Part shown: positions 1-8,092 of the stretch, piece by piece
Numbering within the stretch: the first letter of the stretch is position 1
Layout of the letters: each line of letters starts with the position of its first letter
NCBI RefSeq assembly: GCF_000378205.1
Contig: NZ_KB899412.1
Span: 124,001-188,000, forward strand
DNA from: Sediminispirochaeta bajacaliforniensis DSM 16054
GTDB taxonomy: Bacteria > Spirochaetota > Spirochaetia > DSM-16054 > Sediminispirochaetaceae
Length of the DNA stretch: 64,000 bases
Reading direction: 5' to 3'
Notes under the pieces: generated by a model
The model's database searches: none
What the model was told of the DNA's origin: nothing
The model's input: only the letters and a program-made list of their open reading frames with translations
Position numbers and translations under genes: made by a program

Positions 1-1509
1 AAGGTTGTTAACCTGCTCCTTGAGGGGATCGACAATCTTCGAACCAGCCTGAAGCAGATCCAGAGTGGCGATTTGAAGCCCGGCGTAGATACTGAGCATC
101 ATATCATTGCCGAAAAGGCAATGAACAGTAAAAACGCCGGAGACTATCAACCGCTGGGGGATCTTTTAGTCGAGATGGGGGTTGCCTCCCGAGAGTCGGT
201 AGATGAAGCGCTTGAACTTCAGCAGATGCGACTGGGTGAAATTCTTGTAAAGCAGGGAAAGGCAGAACCACAGGCGGTTGAGAAGGCGCTGGAAAGCCAG
301 GGAAAGCCTGCAGGAAAGAATGATCAGTTTGCCAACTACCGCCTCAAGCGGAAGGACATTCGGGTTGATACCGAACGTCTTGATACCCTCTTTGATTTGA
401 TGGGGGAGCTGATTACCGCCGAGGCCATGGTGCTTAATAGTCCCGATCTGGAGGAGTTTGATCATCCTAATTTTGATCGATCTGCAGCCTATCTTTCAAA
501 GATAAGCCGTGAGCTGCAGGAAATTACCATGACGATCAGGATGATCCCGATGGATGGTTTGTTCAATAAAATGCGGCGACTGGTTCGGGATCTTTCAAAG
601 AAGTTTAATAAAGAGATTTCTTTGGTAGTCAGCGGCGAAGAGACCGAGATGGACCGCAATGTAATGGAAGAGATCTCAGATCCTTTGGTTCATATTATTC
701 GAAATGCCATTGATCACGGGGTTGAGGACCCCGAGAGTCGGAAGAAGGCCGGAAAGGCCGAAGATGGGACCATCGAACTGCGGGCCCGCTATGAGGGAAA
801 CGAGATATGGGTCACCATTGCCGATGACGGCGGCGGGCTTAATAAAAAGCGGATTCTCGAGCGGGCAGTGGAACGAGGCCTTGTACAAGAGGATCAGGTG
901 CTTTCCGACAAGGAAGTGTTCCAGTTGATTTTCGAACCTGGGTTCTCCACTGCCGAACAGGTATCGGAGATATCCGGCCGGGGTGTCGGCATGGATGTTG
1001 TCAAGAAGAATCTGGAGAAACTTCGAGGCAAAATCGATATCGAGAGCCAGGAAGGGAAAGGTACTACCTTTACCCTAAAAATTCCTCTTACGCTGGCGAT
1101 TATCGATGCAATTAATTTTACCGTCGGGCGGCAGCTCTATGCCATCCCCATCACCGATGTCATTCAGTTTCATAAGGCGGTCGGTTCTGAATTGACCGAA
1201 ACGGAAGAGCGTCGTCAGATTATTACCTTACGCGGGCAGGTACTCCCTCTGATAAAAATGAAAGAGTTCTTTGCCGTAACAGAGGGCAAAGAGGAAGCTG
1301 AAGAGGGAATTGTTATTGTGGTCCGCTCCGGCAATCATACGGCGGCCCTGCTTGCGGATGAAATCGTGGGATATCGCCAAATGGTTATCAAAGCTCTCCC
1401 TTCCTATCTTGGAAATTTGCGGGCCGTTTCCGGATGTAGCATAATGAGTGATGGAAAGGTAAGTCTTATTGTTGATACCGGGGCATTACTCGGCACTACA
1501 CTTCAATAG
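1..1509 (+). CDS. cheA: Chemotaxis histidine kinase CheA (5' end outside window)
   Basis: The reading frame is open from base 1, so the N-terminus lies upstream; the first codons look like the last helix of the P1 phosphotransfer domain. Seen in order: a charged linker, two abutting 24-residue LG-xx-LV-xx-G repeats (bases 151-222 and 229-300), the P3 dimerisation helices (RVDTERLDTLFDLMGEL), the HATPase domain with N box NAIDHG, G1 box ADDGGG, F box FEPGFSTA and G2 box GRGVGMDVV, and a CheW-like P5 domain ending at the stop. Known role: receptor-coupled kinase that phosphorylates CheY and CheB. It heads the operon cheA-cheR-cheB-cheD-cheY-cheX-REC. Odd: no ordinary P2 CheY-binding domain is visible; the repeats occupy its place and resemble MshEN-type c-di-GMP binding motifs. 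Identity is secure; the function of the repeats is inference. Confidence 0.95.
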   Translation, partial: KVVNLLLEGIDNLRTSLKQIQSGDLKPGVDTEHHIIAEKAMNSKNAGDYQPLGDLLVEMGVASRESVDEALELQQMRLGEILVKQGKAEPQAVEKALESQGKPAGKNDQFANYRLKRKDIRVDTERLDTLFDLMGELITAEAMVLNSPDLEEFDHPNFDRSAAYLSKISRELQEITMTIRMIPMDGLFNKMRRLVRDLSKKFNKEISLVVSGEETEMDRNVMEEISDPLVHIIRNAIDHGVEDPESRKKAGKAEDGTIELRARYEGNEIWVTIADDGGGLNKKRILERAVERGLVQEDQVLSDKEVFQLIFEPGFSTAEQVSEISGRGVGMDVVKKNLEKLRGKIDIESQEGKGTTFTLKIPLTLAIIDAINFTVGRQLYAIPITDVIQFHKAVGSELTETEERRQIITLRGQVLPLIKMKEFFAVTEGKEEAEEGIVIVVRSGNHTAALLADEIVGYRQMVIKALPSYLGNLRAVSGCSIMSDGKVSLIVDTGALLGTTLQ

Positions 1510-1521
1510 CCGGAGCGGATT

Positions 1522-2361
1522 GTGGATGGGCTGATAGAGATAAGTGAAAAAGAGTTTCGGACTCTTGCGGATCTCATTTATCGTACGGTAGGAATACATC
1601 TCACCGATAAGAAAAAGATGCTGGTTCGGGGAAGGCTGAACAAGGTAATCAGAAGGCTCGGCTTCTCATCTTTTGAGGAGTATTTTCATGCTCTCGAGTC
1701 GGATACCAGCGGAAAGAATATCAGCGAACTTATTGACAGAATATCGACGAACCATACCTATTTTTTTCGTGAAAACGACCATTTTGATTTTTTTTGTGAA
1801 ACCGTTGTTCCCTGGCTAAACGAGATTATGGCAAAGAAGGGAAATCGGGATCTTCGGATATGGAGTGCAGGATGTGCTTCGGGGGAGGAGGCTTATACCC
1901 TTGCCATGTTGCTTGCCGAAACCTATGGTTCCGATTATTTTTCTGCGGGTGCTCCTATTCTTGCTACCGACGTTTCTTCTACCGCCTTGAACGCGGCACT
2001 TTTGGGATCGTACCCCTTTGAGCGGCTGAAAGATGTTCCAAAGCTTTTTTTGCAAAAATACTTCACAAAGCTGGGAGGGGATCGTTATCAGGTTAAGGAA
2101 GTTTTGAGAAGATTAGTTCTTTTTAAACGATTCAACTTCAATAACGAGCATTTCCCGTTTCGAAACGCTTTTCACGTTATTTTTTGCCGCAATGTGATGA
2201 TTTACTTTGACCCTCCCACAAAGGACAGGCTGATAACGAAATTTCAGCGTTTTTTGGAGCCGGATGGTTTTCTTTTTATCGGGCATTCGGAAACTTTGGG
2301 GCGAAGTCACCCTTCGTTTCGGTATATCCGGCCGGCTACGTACCGGAAAGGAGCGGTGTGA
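1522..2361 (+). CDS. cheR: Chemotaxis protein methyltransferase CheR
   Basis: SAM-dependent methyltransferase that methylates glutamates of chemoreceptors for adaptation. The N-terminal all-alpha CheR domain (about residues 5-65) is followed by the SAM-binding core: WSAGCASGEEAYT (motif I), ATDVSSTAL (acidic loop) and FCRNVMIYFD near the C-terminus. At 279 aa it has the usual length and no TPR extension. The GTG start at 1522 follows cheA by 12 bases with a weak GGAGCGGA ribosome site. The stop shares one base with the start of cheB (TGATG), so the two are translationally coupled. Confidence 0.96.
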   Translation: MDGLIEISEKEFRTLADLIYRTVGIHLTDKKKMLVRGRLNKVIRRLGFSSFEEYFHALESDTSGKNISELIDRISTNHTYFFRENDHFDFFCETVVPWLNEIMAKKGNRDLRIWSAGCASGEEAYTLAMLLAETYGSDYFSAGAPILATDVSSTALNAALLGSYPFERLKDVPKLFLQKYFTKLGGDRYQVKEVLRRLVLFKRFNFNNEHFPFRNAFHVIFCRNVMIYFDPPTKDRLITKFQRFLEPDGFLFIGHSETLGRSHPSFRYIRPATYRKGAV

Positions 2362-3419
2362 TGGTACAGCACAAGATTCGTGTCCTGATTGTCGATGATT
2401 CGGCTCTTGTCCGATCGATCTTGTCGAAGGGCCTTTCTCAGGATCCTTCCATCGAGGTGGTCGGTGTTGCTCCCGATGTGTATGTCGCTCGGGACAAAAT
2501 TGTGCTCTTAAAGCCTCATGTCGTTACCCTCGATGTGGAAATGCCGAGGATGGACGGTGTGGAGTTCCTCAAGCGCCTGATGCCGCAATATCCGATTCCG
2601 GTTGTTATGGTATCGGCCATGACCGCTCCCGGCGCCCGGGTGACCTTGGATGCTCTGGAAAACGGAGCTGTCGATTTTGTTTTAAAACCCTCTTCCAGTT
2701 TTGGAAATAATCTGGAGGATATGCTGGGTGAACTTATCGAAAAGATCAAGGCTGCCTCGGTTGTCGATGTAAGTCGATTTAAGGGCCGTTTCCATGCTAA
2801 ACGGCTCCGAAAACAGGTAAGCGGGGTTTTAAGTGGTTCGACAGATAAGGTTGTCGCTATCGGGGCCTCTACCGGCGGAACCGTAGCGCTTCGTCAGATT
2901 GTTGAGGCTTTTCCTTCCGATATGCCTGGAACGGTGATCGTTCAACATATGCCTCCGAAATTCACAAAGATGTTTGCCGATAAGCTTAACGAGATTACGG
3001 ATGTTGAGGTAAAGGAGGCTGAAAATGGCGATAGAGTACTTCGAGGCAGGGTTCTTGTCGCTCCCGGCGGCTATCATATGGAGATAGTCCGGTCCGGCGG
3101 CCGCTATATTGTTAGGATTAAGGAGGGCGACAAGGTAAACGGGCATTGCCCCTCTGTTGATGTTTTGTTTGATTCCGTTGCCGAACATGTAGGACCCAAT
3201 GCAGTGGGTGCGCTTCTGACCGGAATGGGAAGGGATGGGGCGGATGGTCTGCTGCGGATGAAGAATAACGGGGCTCGTACCATTGCACAAGATGAAAAAA
3301 GCAGCGTGGTGTTCGGTATGCCGAAAGAGGCGTGGGAAAACGGTGGAGCTGAAAAACTGGTTTCTCTTGAAGAGATTCCGAAGACCTTGGTCTCCATTTT
3401 GAAGGAGCTCGATAGATGA
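2361..3419 (+). CDS. cheB: Chemotaxis-specific protein-glutamate methylesterase CheB
   Basis: Two-domain adaptation enzyme: an N-terminal receiver regulates a C-terminal methylesterase/deamidase acting on chemoreceptors. The receiver runs from RVLIVDDS with phospho-acceptor Asp58 (TLDVEMPRMDG) to the KP at about 109-110. The esterase domain carries AIGASTGG (Ser170), VIVQHMP (His196) and GMGRDGADG (Asp292), which fit the Ser-His-Asp triad of the family. I chose the ATG at 2361 over the in-frame GTG at 2358 because AAGGAG at 2348-2353 is then 7 bases away. The stop overlaps the cheD start (ATGA). Confidence 0.96.
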   Translation: MVQHKIRVLIVDDSALVRSILSKGLSQDPSIEVVGVAPDVYVARDKIVLLKPHVVTLDVEMPRMDGVEFLKRLMPQYPIPVVMVSAMTAPGARVTLDALENGAVDFVLKPSSSFGNNLEDMLGELIEKIKAASVVDVSRFKGRFHAKRLRKQVSGVLSGSTDKVVAIGASTGGTVALRQIVEAFPSDMPGTVIVQHMPPKFTKMFADKLNEITDVEVKEAENGDRVLRGRVLVAPGGYHMEIVRSGGRYIVRIKEGDKVNGHCPSVDVLFDSVAEHVGPNAVGALLTGMGRDGADGLLRMKNNGARTIAQDEKSSVVFGMPKEAWENGGAEKLVSLEEIPKTLVSILKELDR

Positions 3420-3892
3420 GGTTGGATGTGGGCATCGGAGAATTTGGGGTTAGTGCTCGTCTCGAAGATGAGATTAAAACCTATGCCCTTGGTTCTTGTG
3501 TGGCTGTTATCGCCTATGATCAGGAACGACATGTTGCCGGTTTGATCCACATAGCTCTACCCGAAGCAAAGGTTAATCTCGATAAAGCCAAAAAGCGGCC
3601 GGGATATTTTGCAGATAGCGGCTTGCCGATTTTTCTTCAAGCCTTGGAAAGGCAGGGCGCAAACAGGCGAAAGCTCAGGATAAAATTGGCAGGTGGTGCC
3701 AGCATTATGGATGAAAATCGACAGTTTGATATCGGCCGGAGAAATATGATAGCCATTAAACGTTTTCTCTGGAAAGTTGGGCTCGGCGTGCTTCGCGAGG
3801 ATGTAGGCGGTACGATCAGCCGGACTGTTCGGATCGAAGTTAAGACGGGAGAGGTGACTATTTCTAATGCGAAGTCAGTATGGAGTTTATAG
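3416..3892 (+). CDS. cheD: Chemoreceptor glutamine deamidase CheD
   Basis: Deamidates receptor glutamines and, in CheC/CheD systems, partners with CheC-type phosphatases. The family signature is clear: TYALGSCVAV with Thr22 and catalytic Cys28, then GLIHIALPEA with His45, matching the Thr-Cys-His site known in Thermotoga CheD. Length of 158 aa is normal. The ATG overlaps the cheB stop by four bases. No CheC is seen in the window; the downstream CheX-like protein is the only CheC/X/FliY family member here. Confidence 0.95.
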   Translation: MRLDVGIGEFGVSARLEDEIKTYALGSCVAVIAYDQERHVAGLIHIALPEAKVNLDKAKKRPGYFADSGLPIFLQALERQGANRRKLRIKLAGGASIMDENRQFDIGRRNMIAIKRFLWKVGLGVLREDVGGTISRTVRIEVKTGEVTISNAKSVWSL

Positions 3893-3919
3893 TTTTCGTA
3901 CCGAGGGGAGTGTGAAAAG

Positions 3920-4291
3920 ATGCAGTTGAAAAGCATTCTTATTGTAGACGATTCCGCTACTTCTAGAATGATAACAAAGCGTTGTTTTATGATGGCGGGG
4001 TTTCAGGATATTATTTTTCACGAGGCAGAGGACGGACTGAACGCAATGACGTTTTTGAACGACCGGCTCGTTGATTTGATTGTCACCGATCTGCGTATGC
4101 CGAAAATGGATGGAAAGACCTTTGTTCGGAAGTTGAACATGGGAGAACGCACTGCTTCAATTCCCGTTATCGTGCTATCGAGTATGGGCAATGAGCAGAT
4201 GGAAAAAGAGTTGGGGGAAGATCAAGTCCTTGCCATCATACGAAAACCACTCTCACCTGCCAAGATTGCCGAAGTTTTGGAAGGGGAGTAG
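3920..4291 (+). CDS. cheY: CheY-like single-domain response regulator
   Basis: Single receiver domain of 123 aa: acidic pair Asp10-Asp11 (ILIVDDSATSR), phospho-acceptor Asp57 (VTDLRMPKMDG), conserved Ser/Thr in VLSSMG and Lys in IRKPLS. Known role: CheA-phosphorylated CheY binds the flagellar switch. The start has an upstream GAGGGGAG. It sits three bases before cheX, in the arrangement found in other spirochaetes where CheX dephosphorylates CheY. Whether this or the second receiver at 4764 is the motor-binding CheY cannot be decided from sequence alone. Confidence 0.88.
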   Translation: MQLKSILIVDDSATSRMITKRCFMMAGFQDIIFHEAEDGLNAMTFLNDRLVDLIVTDLRMPKMDGKTFVRKLNMGERTASIPVIVLSSMGNEQMEKELGEDQVLAIIRKPLSPAKIAEVLEGE

Positions 4292-4293
4292 GC

Positions 4294-4761
4294 ATGGAAA
4301 CACTCTGTACTTCAGATCGTATTGAGAAAGCCCTTATTAATGCTATTGCTCTGACGTTTGCCGATATGAGTTTTCTCGATGTTCAGCCGGCTTCCGATAG
4401 CGGTGAGCTTGAAGACGGCCAGCTTCTACACATTACCTTTGTCGCTCCGATATCCGGTGGAATGATATTAATGCTTCCTCTGGAGTTGAAACGGCAAATC
4501 GTTGAGAATGTTCATGCCGCTTCATGGGAAGATTTAACTACTGCCCAGATCGACGACTGCCTTCTTGAGCTGCTGAATGTTCTTGCCGGTAATTTTCTTC
4601 AGATTCTTTTCGGCGAAGAAACGAAGATAAATCTTTCATTTCCCGAAGTGCTTTTCGAACGGTCGGAAGTGAACCACTGTGAAAGGTATTCCGATTACTA
4701 TTTTAGCGCCGAGGGAACACTTCTTGTCGTTTCGGTATATGCTCATGAAACTGGAGAGTGA
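4294..4761 (+). CDS. cheX: CheX-type CheY-P phosphatase
   Basis: A 155-aa CheC/CheX/FliY family protein. The phosphatase helix reads D-CLL-E-LL-N (DCLLELLNVLAGN), fitting the family pattern D/S-x3-E-x2-N, and is followed about 22 residues later by a Pro in SFPEV. One such motif is present, as in CheX and unlike CheC, which has two. Expected role: dephosphorylation of CheY-P, as shown for CheX of Borrelia and Treponema. It lies between two receiver genes, either of which may be its substrate. The stop overlaps the next ribosome site region. Confidence 0.85.
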   Translation: METLCTSDRIEKALINAIALTFADMSFLDVQPASDSGELEDGQLLHITFVAPISGGMILMLPLELKRQIVENVHAASWEDLTTAQIDDCLLELLNVLAGNFLQILFGEETKINLSFPEVLFERSEVNHCERYSDYYFSAEGTLLVVSVYAHETGE

Positions 4762-4763
4762 TC

Positions 4764-5162
4764 ATGAAAATTTTGATTGTCGAAGATGATTTTGCAAGTA
4801 GAAAGTTGATGGAAAACCTGCTGAAAGAGTTCGGCGACTATGATTCGGTGGTTGATGGAGAGGAAGCCCTCCAAGCCTTCAGAATCAGCCTTGAGGATAA
4901 AACTCCCTATGATCTCATCTGCCTTGATATCATGCTTCCGAAACTGGACGGTCAGACCGTGTTGCGGGAGGTCCGAAGGATAGAAGAGGAACGCGGCATT
5001 TTGGGACTGGACGGTGCAAAGGTGATTATGACTACCGCTTTAGGTGATGCCGTGAATGTCATGACCGCCTTTCGGAGTCAGTGTGAAGGCTATATCCAAA
5101 AGCCGATTACGAAGGAGAAGTTGGTATCAATGATGCTCGATCTGGGGCTCCTTGCCCGCTGA
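4764..5162 (+). CDS. Response regulator, receiver domain only
   Basis: Receiver domain of 132 aa without output domain: acidic pair in ILIVEDDFASR, phospho-acceptor Asp55 in CLDIMLPKLDG, Thr pair in VIMTTALG and Lys in IQKPITKE. It closes the chemotaxis operon. The ATG at 4764 is preferred to the in-frame GTG at 4758 because GGAG at 4753-4756 is 7 bases upstream. It differs from the CheY at 3920 in having a longer loop after helix 2, so it may be a phosphate sink or a second CheY. Its last 56 bases overlap the 3' end of the convergent neuB-like gene. Confidence 0.85.
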   Translation: MKILIVEDDFASRKLMENLLKEFGDYDSVVDGEEALQAFRISLEDKTPYDLICLDIMLPKLDGQTVLREVRRIEEERGILGLDGAKVIMTTALGDAVNVMTAFRSQCEGYIQKPITKEKLVSMMLDLGLLAR

Positions 5163-6246
5163 AGTGGCGCCAGTTGATTCCTTCTCCGTTTCTTATCGGG
5201 CATACGGCTGTTCTTCCCAAAACAAGGTCCCAGAATTGTCCCGGAAGTCCGGGCCTCATATTGGTTTCGCTGCGAAGAAGCGCAATATTTTCCGTCGTAA
5301 AAGCTTCCTTCTCTTCAATAGTTTTAATCGCCATGATCGAACGGTTCGTCGTGGCATAATACCTCTTTTCCGACCTGCTCAGCACTTTTTTTCCGTTTCC
5401 CATTACCGCTTTGACCCTTTCGGTGCCGTATCGATCGGAAAGGGTTTGCAGTACCTCCTGTGGTTCCATGCTCTGTGATTTCCTGACCTGTAATACCATG
5501 GTTCGAAACTCCGCAGGATTAAGGGCTATCGGATCGTCGAGGCCCTTTCCCTTCTTATCCAGGGTGAAGTGTTTCTCTATGACCACTGCTCCGAGGGTTG
5601 TGGCGATGACGGGGATAAGGATGGGATCTGTGGAATGGTCGGAAACTCCCACGGGAACGCCGAAGAGGGAGGATAGGTGAGGAATGATCGCAAGATTATA
5701 CTCGGCGGGATCGGCCGGATAGCTTGTAACACAGTGCAAGAGCACCGTCTCTTCGGTCCCGCAGATGTCGAGGGCGGCTTCGATATCCGAAAGGGTTGAG
5801 ACCCCCGTGGAAAGTATCCTTGGGATACCGGCAAGTGCTCTCAGAAGCGGAACATGGTTGAGTTCCGGAGATGCAATCTTTACCGTCCGTACCCCGATCT
5901 CCCGTAGAATTGCGGCGCTTTGCACACCAAAGGGAGAACAGAGGAACTCAACCCCGTATTTGGTACAGCGTTCTGATAGCTCCCTATAGAACTCGGGGGG
6001 GCGCTCAAGTGCTTTGAACCGCTGAAAGATCGGTGTTGCCCCCCCGGGAAGGGTGATGGATCCGCTGTCGGGATGAAGAATCTCATCGGCAATAATGAGC
6101 TGAAACTTTGCACAGTCGGCTCCCGATTCTGCCGCCGCGGCGATAAGCTCGTCCGCTTTTACCATATCACCATGGTGGGCCGAACCAATCTCCGCAACGA
6201 TCCAGGGGGCGGCGTTCGTCTTTATTTTCCGTTTTCCGGCGACCAC
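5107..6246 (-). CDS. N-acetylneuraminate synthase family protein (NeuB/SpsE-like)
   Basis: Nonulosonate synthase: condenses phosphoenolpyruvate with an N-acetyl hexosamine to make a sialic-acid-type sugar. Seen: TIM-barrel NeuB domain from PWIVAEIGSAHHGD, through CAKFQ, CSPFG, KIASPEL, LLHCVTSYP and GVSDHS, then VIEKHFTLD, followed by a C-terminal SAF/antifreeze-like domain (TTNRSIMAI to LGR). Start is GTG at 6246, inside the last codons of pncB (25-base overlap), so it is coupled to pncB. No other sugar genes (NeuA, NeuC, aminotransferase) are in the window, so the product (neuraminic, legionaminic or pseudaminic acid) cannot be told. The C-terminus (about 17 residues after INWRHF) lies antisense to the response regulator gene. 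Confidence 0.87.
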   Translation of the reverse strand: MVAGKRKIKTNAAPWIVAEIGSAHHGDMVKADELIAAAAESGADCAKFQLIIADEILHPDSGSITLPGGATPIFQRFKALERPPEFYRELSERCTKYGVEFLCSPFGVQSAAILREIGVRTVKIASPELNHVPLLRALAGIPRILSTGVSTLSDIEAALDICGTEETVLLHCVTSYPADPAEYNLAIIPHLSSLFGVPVGVSDHSTDPILIPVIATTLGAVVIEKHFTLDKKGKGLDDPIALNPAEFRTMVLQVRKSQSMEPQEVLQTLSDRYGTERVKAVMGNGKKVLSRSEKRYYATTNRSIMAIKTIEEKEAFTTENIALLRSETNMRPGLPGQFWDLVLGRTAVCPIRNGEGINWRHFSGQGAPDRASLIPTSPS

Positions 6247-7667
6247 TCTTCACTCTCTTCTATCATATGTAGTTTGAGCTTTTTCAAGGCAGATGTCAGC
6301 GATACCTTATAGATATGGGGATTAATGATACGCTTATAGGTTCTATCGAATTGAGAAAGCCCATCTTTTACCCTTTGCTGTATTTCCGGCAGTGTTTCCT
6401 TGGGCGCAATAACCTTGCCCTTTTCGATCTGTTTTTTGAGTAGCGGCTTGATAGTATCGTAGGAATCCAGAATGAAATGGGCGTTTTCATACATTGGATG
6501 GTAGAACCGATAGGCTCTCCCCGGGGCAATCTGCTCTTCGTCAAGGGCTATAAGATCGGCAATCGCCATATTCTCCGCATCAAAAAATCGCCAGACCTGC
6601 TTAATACCAGGGTTCGTGGTTTTTTCGGCGTTATTTGATAGCTTTATTGTCGGTACCATCTTGCCGCCGACCTCTTTCGCACCAAGTTTATACACGCCGG
6701 CAAGGCTTGCTTCCGAGCCTCCTGTAACCAGATGGGTGCCGACACCCCATGAATCGATCGGCGCACCATCGGACATAAGCTGATGGATGATTTCCTCTGT
6801 CAGATCGTTTGAGACGGTGATGGTACAATCTTCAAGGCCCTCTTTGTCGAGTCGTTTTCGCACCTTCTGACTTAAATAGGAGAGGTCTCCGCTATCAAGC
6901 CTGACTCCGATTGATTTACCTTTTTTCTTCATCTCTTTTCCCACTATGACGGCGTTTTCGATGCCGCTTCCTAGAGCGTCATAGGTATCGATGAGGAGTA
7001 TTGCGTTGTCCGGATAGGTTTCTGCAAAGCTGCGGAAGGATTCAAGCTCATTGGGGAATGCCATCACCCAGGAGTGGGCCATGGTCCCTTTTACGGGGAT
7101 ATTGAAAAGCTTTCCTGCCAGGGTATTGCTTGTGGCCGCTGCTCCGCCGATGAACGCGGCCCTGCTCGCCGAAACGGCCCCGTCCCAGCCTTGGGCACGT
7201 CTGAGTCCGAACTCCAGGATAAGCCCTTCCCTGGATGCATTATAGATTCTTGCCGTTTTTGTTGCGATTAGGGTCTGGAAGTTGAGGATATTGAGAAGAA
7301 TGCTTTCAATAAGTTGTGCTTCTATGAGATTCGCTTCGACCCTTACTATTGGTTCTCCGGGAAAGATAACCGTCCCTTCATTCATCGCATAAAGATCCCC
7401 GCTGAAACGAAATGTTGATAAATAATCAAGAAAATCCTTCTTAAAGATCCCCAGGGAATCGAGATAATCGATCGCCTCTTGGTCGAAGGAGAAACGGCTG
7501 AGGGTCTCGATCAGATCTCCAAGACCTGCAAAAATAGAATAGCCGCCGGAAAAGGGATTGCGGCGAAAAAACATGTCGAAAGAGACCTGTGGATTGTTTC
7601 CAAGCAGATAATATCCCTGCATCATGGTTAACTCATACAGGTCGGTAAGAAGTGCTGAGTATTTCAT
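6222..7667 (-). CDS. pncB: Nicotinate phosphoribosyltransferase
   Basis: Makes nicotinate mononucleotide from nicotinate, PRPP and ATP in NAD salvage. The 481-aa protein has the family N-terminus LTDLYELTMMQGYY, FFRRNPF, the central EFGLRRAQG, the HSWVMAF segment around the expected autophosphorylated His, IDTYD and VRLDSGDL, and VGTHLVT in the phosphate-binding region. AAGGA lies 8 bases before the ATG. A TATAAT box sits about 35 bases upstream of the start on the - strand. Its 3' end overlaps the neuB-like start. Confidence 0.94.
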   Translation of the reverse strand: MKYSALLTDLYELTMMQGYYLLGNNPQVSFDMFFRRNPFSGGYSIFAGLGDLIETLSRFSFDQEAIDYLDSLGIFKKDFLDYLSTFRFSGDLYAMNEGTVIFPGEPIVRVEANLIEAQLIESILLNILNFQTLIATKTARIYNASREGLILEFGLRRAQGWDGAVSASRAAFIGGAAATSNTLAGKLFNIPVKGTMAHSWVMAFPNELESFRSFAETYPDNAILLIDTYDALGSGIENAVIVGKEMKKKGKSIGVRLDSGDLSYLSQKVRKRLDKEGLEDCTITVSNDLTEEIIHQLMSDGAPIDSWGVGTHLVTGGSEASLAGVYKLGAKEVGGKMVPTIKLSNNAEKTTNPGIKQVWRFFDAENMAIADLIALDEEQIAPGRAYRFYHPMYENAHFILDSYDTIKPLLKKQIEKGKVIAPKETLPEIQQRVKDGLSQFDRTYKRIINPHIYKVSLTSALKKLKLHMIEESEEWSPENGK

Positions 7668-7701
7668 CTTTTTAGTCCTTGAATTAGTAATGATGGCTTC
7701 T

Positions 7702-7707
7702 ATTATA
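7702..7707 (-). promoter_or_regulatory. -10 box of pncB promoter
   Basis: Reads TATAAT on the - strand, 35 bases before the pncB ATG. No clear -35 is visible; the region upstream is a long A/T-rich tract (T-run on the + strand at about 7718-7729), which could act as an UP-like element. Confidence 0.45.
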
Positions 7708-7804
7708 ACGCTCTTTTCTTTTTTTTTTCTACTCGACAGAGGCGCATAGGTTCAGTACTATTTACAAAAGATGTCCGCGAAACCTCAGACAAGGAGTGGA
7801 GAAT

Positions 7805-8017
7805 ATGATTTCTATCGTATGTGATGTCTGCAAAAAGGCTGTACCAAATGCCATGCCGGGGAAAAATTTTATCTATGTTACCGATAAGGCGATCTGCAAA
7901 AGCTGCGAAGCGGAGCTTGAAGAAAAAACAAGGGCCGCGCTTACAAAAGATCCCCAGTACTCCCTGGCGGGTTTCCAGTCTCACTATCTTGGAATCCTCA
8001 GAAAAATGTGCGGTTAA
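7805..8017 (+). CDS. Small zinc-ribbon-like protein
   Basis: A 70-aa protein with two Cys pairs, CDVC near the N-terminus and CKSC around residues 35-38, spaced as a small zinc ribbon. The rest is charged and helical (EELEEKTRAAL). I do not recognise a characterised family; its role is unknown. The ATG at 7805 is chosen over the in-frame GTG at 7796 because AAGGAG at 7791-7796 then has 8-base spacing. The gene is monocistronic, ending just before a strong terminator. Confidence 0.7.
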   Translation: MISIVCDVCKKAVPNAMPGKNFIYVTDKAICKSCEAELEEKTRAALTKDPQYSLAGFQSHYLGILRKMCG

Positions 8018-8033
8018 GCCTACCTGCTGACGC

Positions 8034-8073
8034 AAAAAGAGGCTGCTTCTTTTATGTGAAGCAGCCTCTTTTT
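8034..8073. terminator. Bidirectional Rho-independent terminator
   Basis: Perfect stem GGCTGCTTC (8041-8049) / GAAGCAGCC (8058-8066), extended by AGA/TCT, 8-base loop, with a T-run on both strands (AAAAAGA upstream, TCTTTTT downstream). It serves the small zinc-ribbon gene on + and serS on -. Confidence 0.9.
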
Positions 8074-8092
8074 ATCAAGAATTTTTGTTGAT

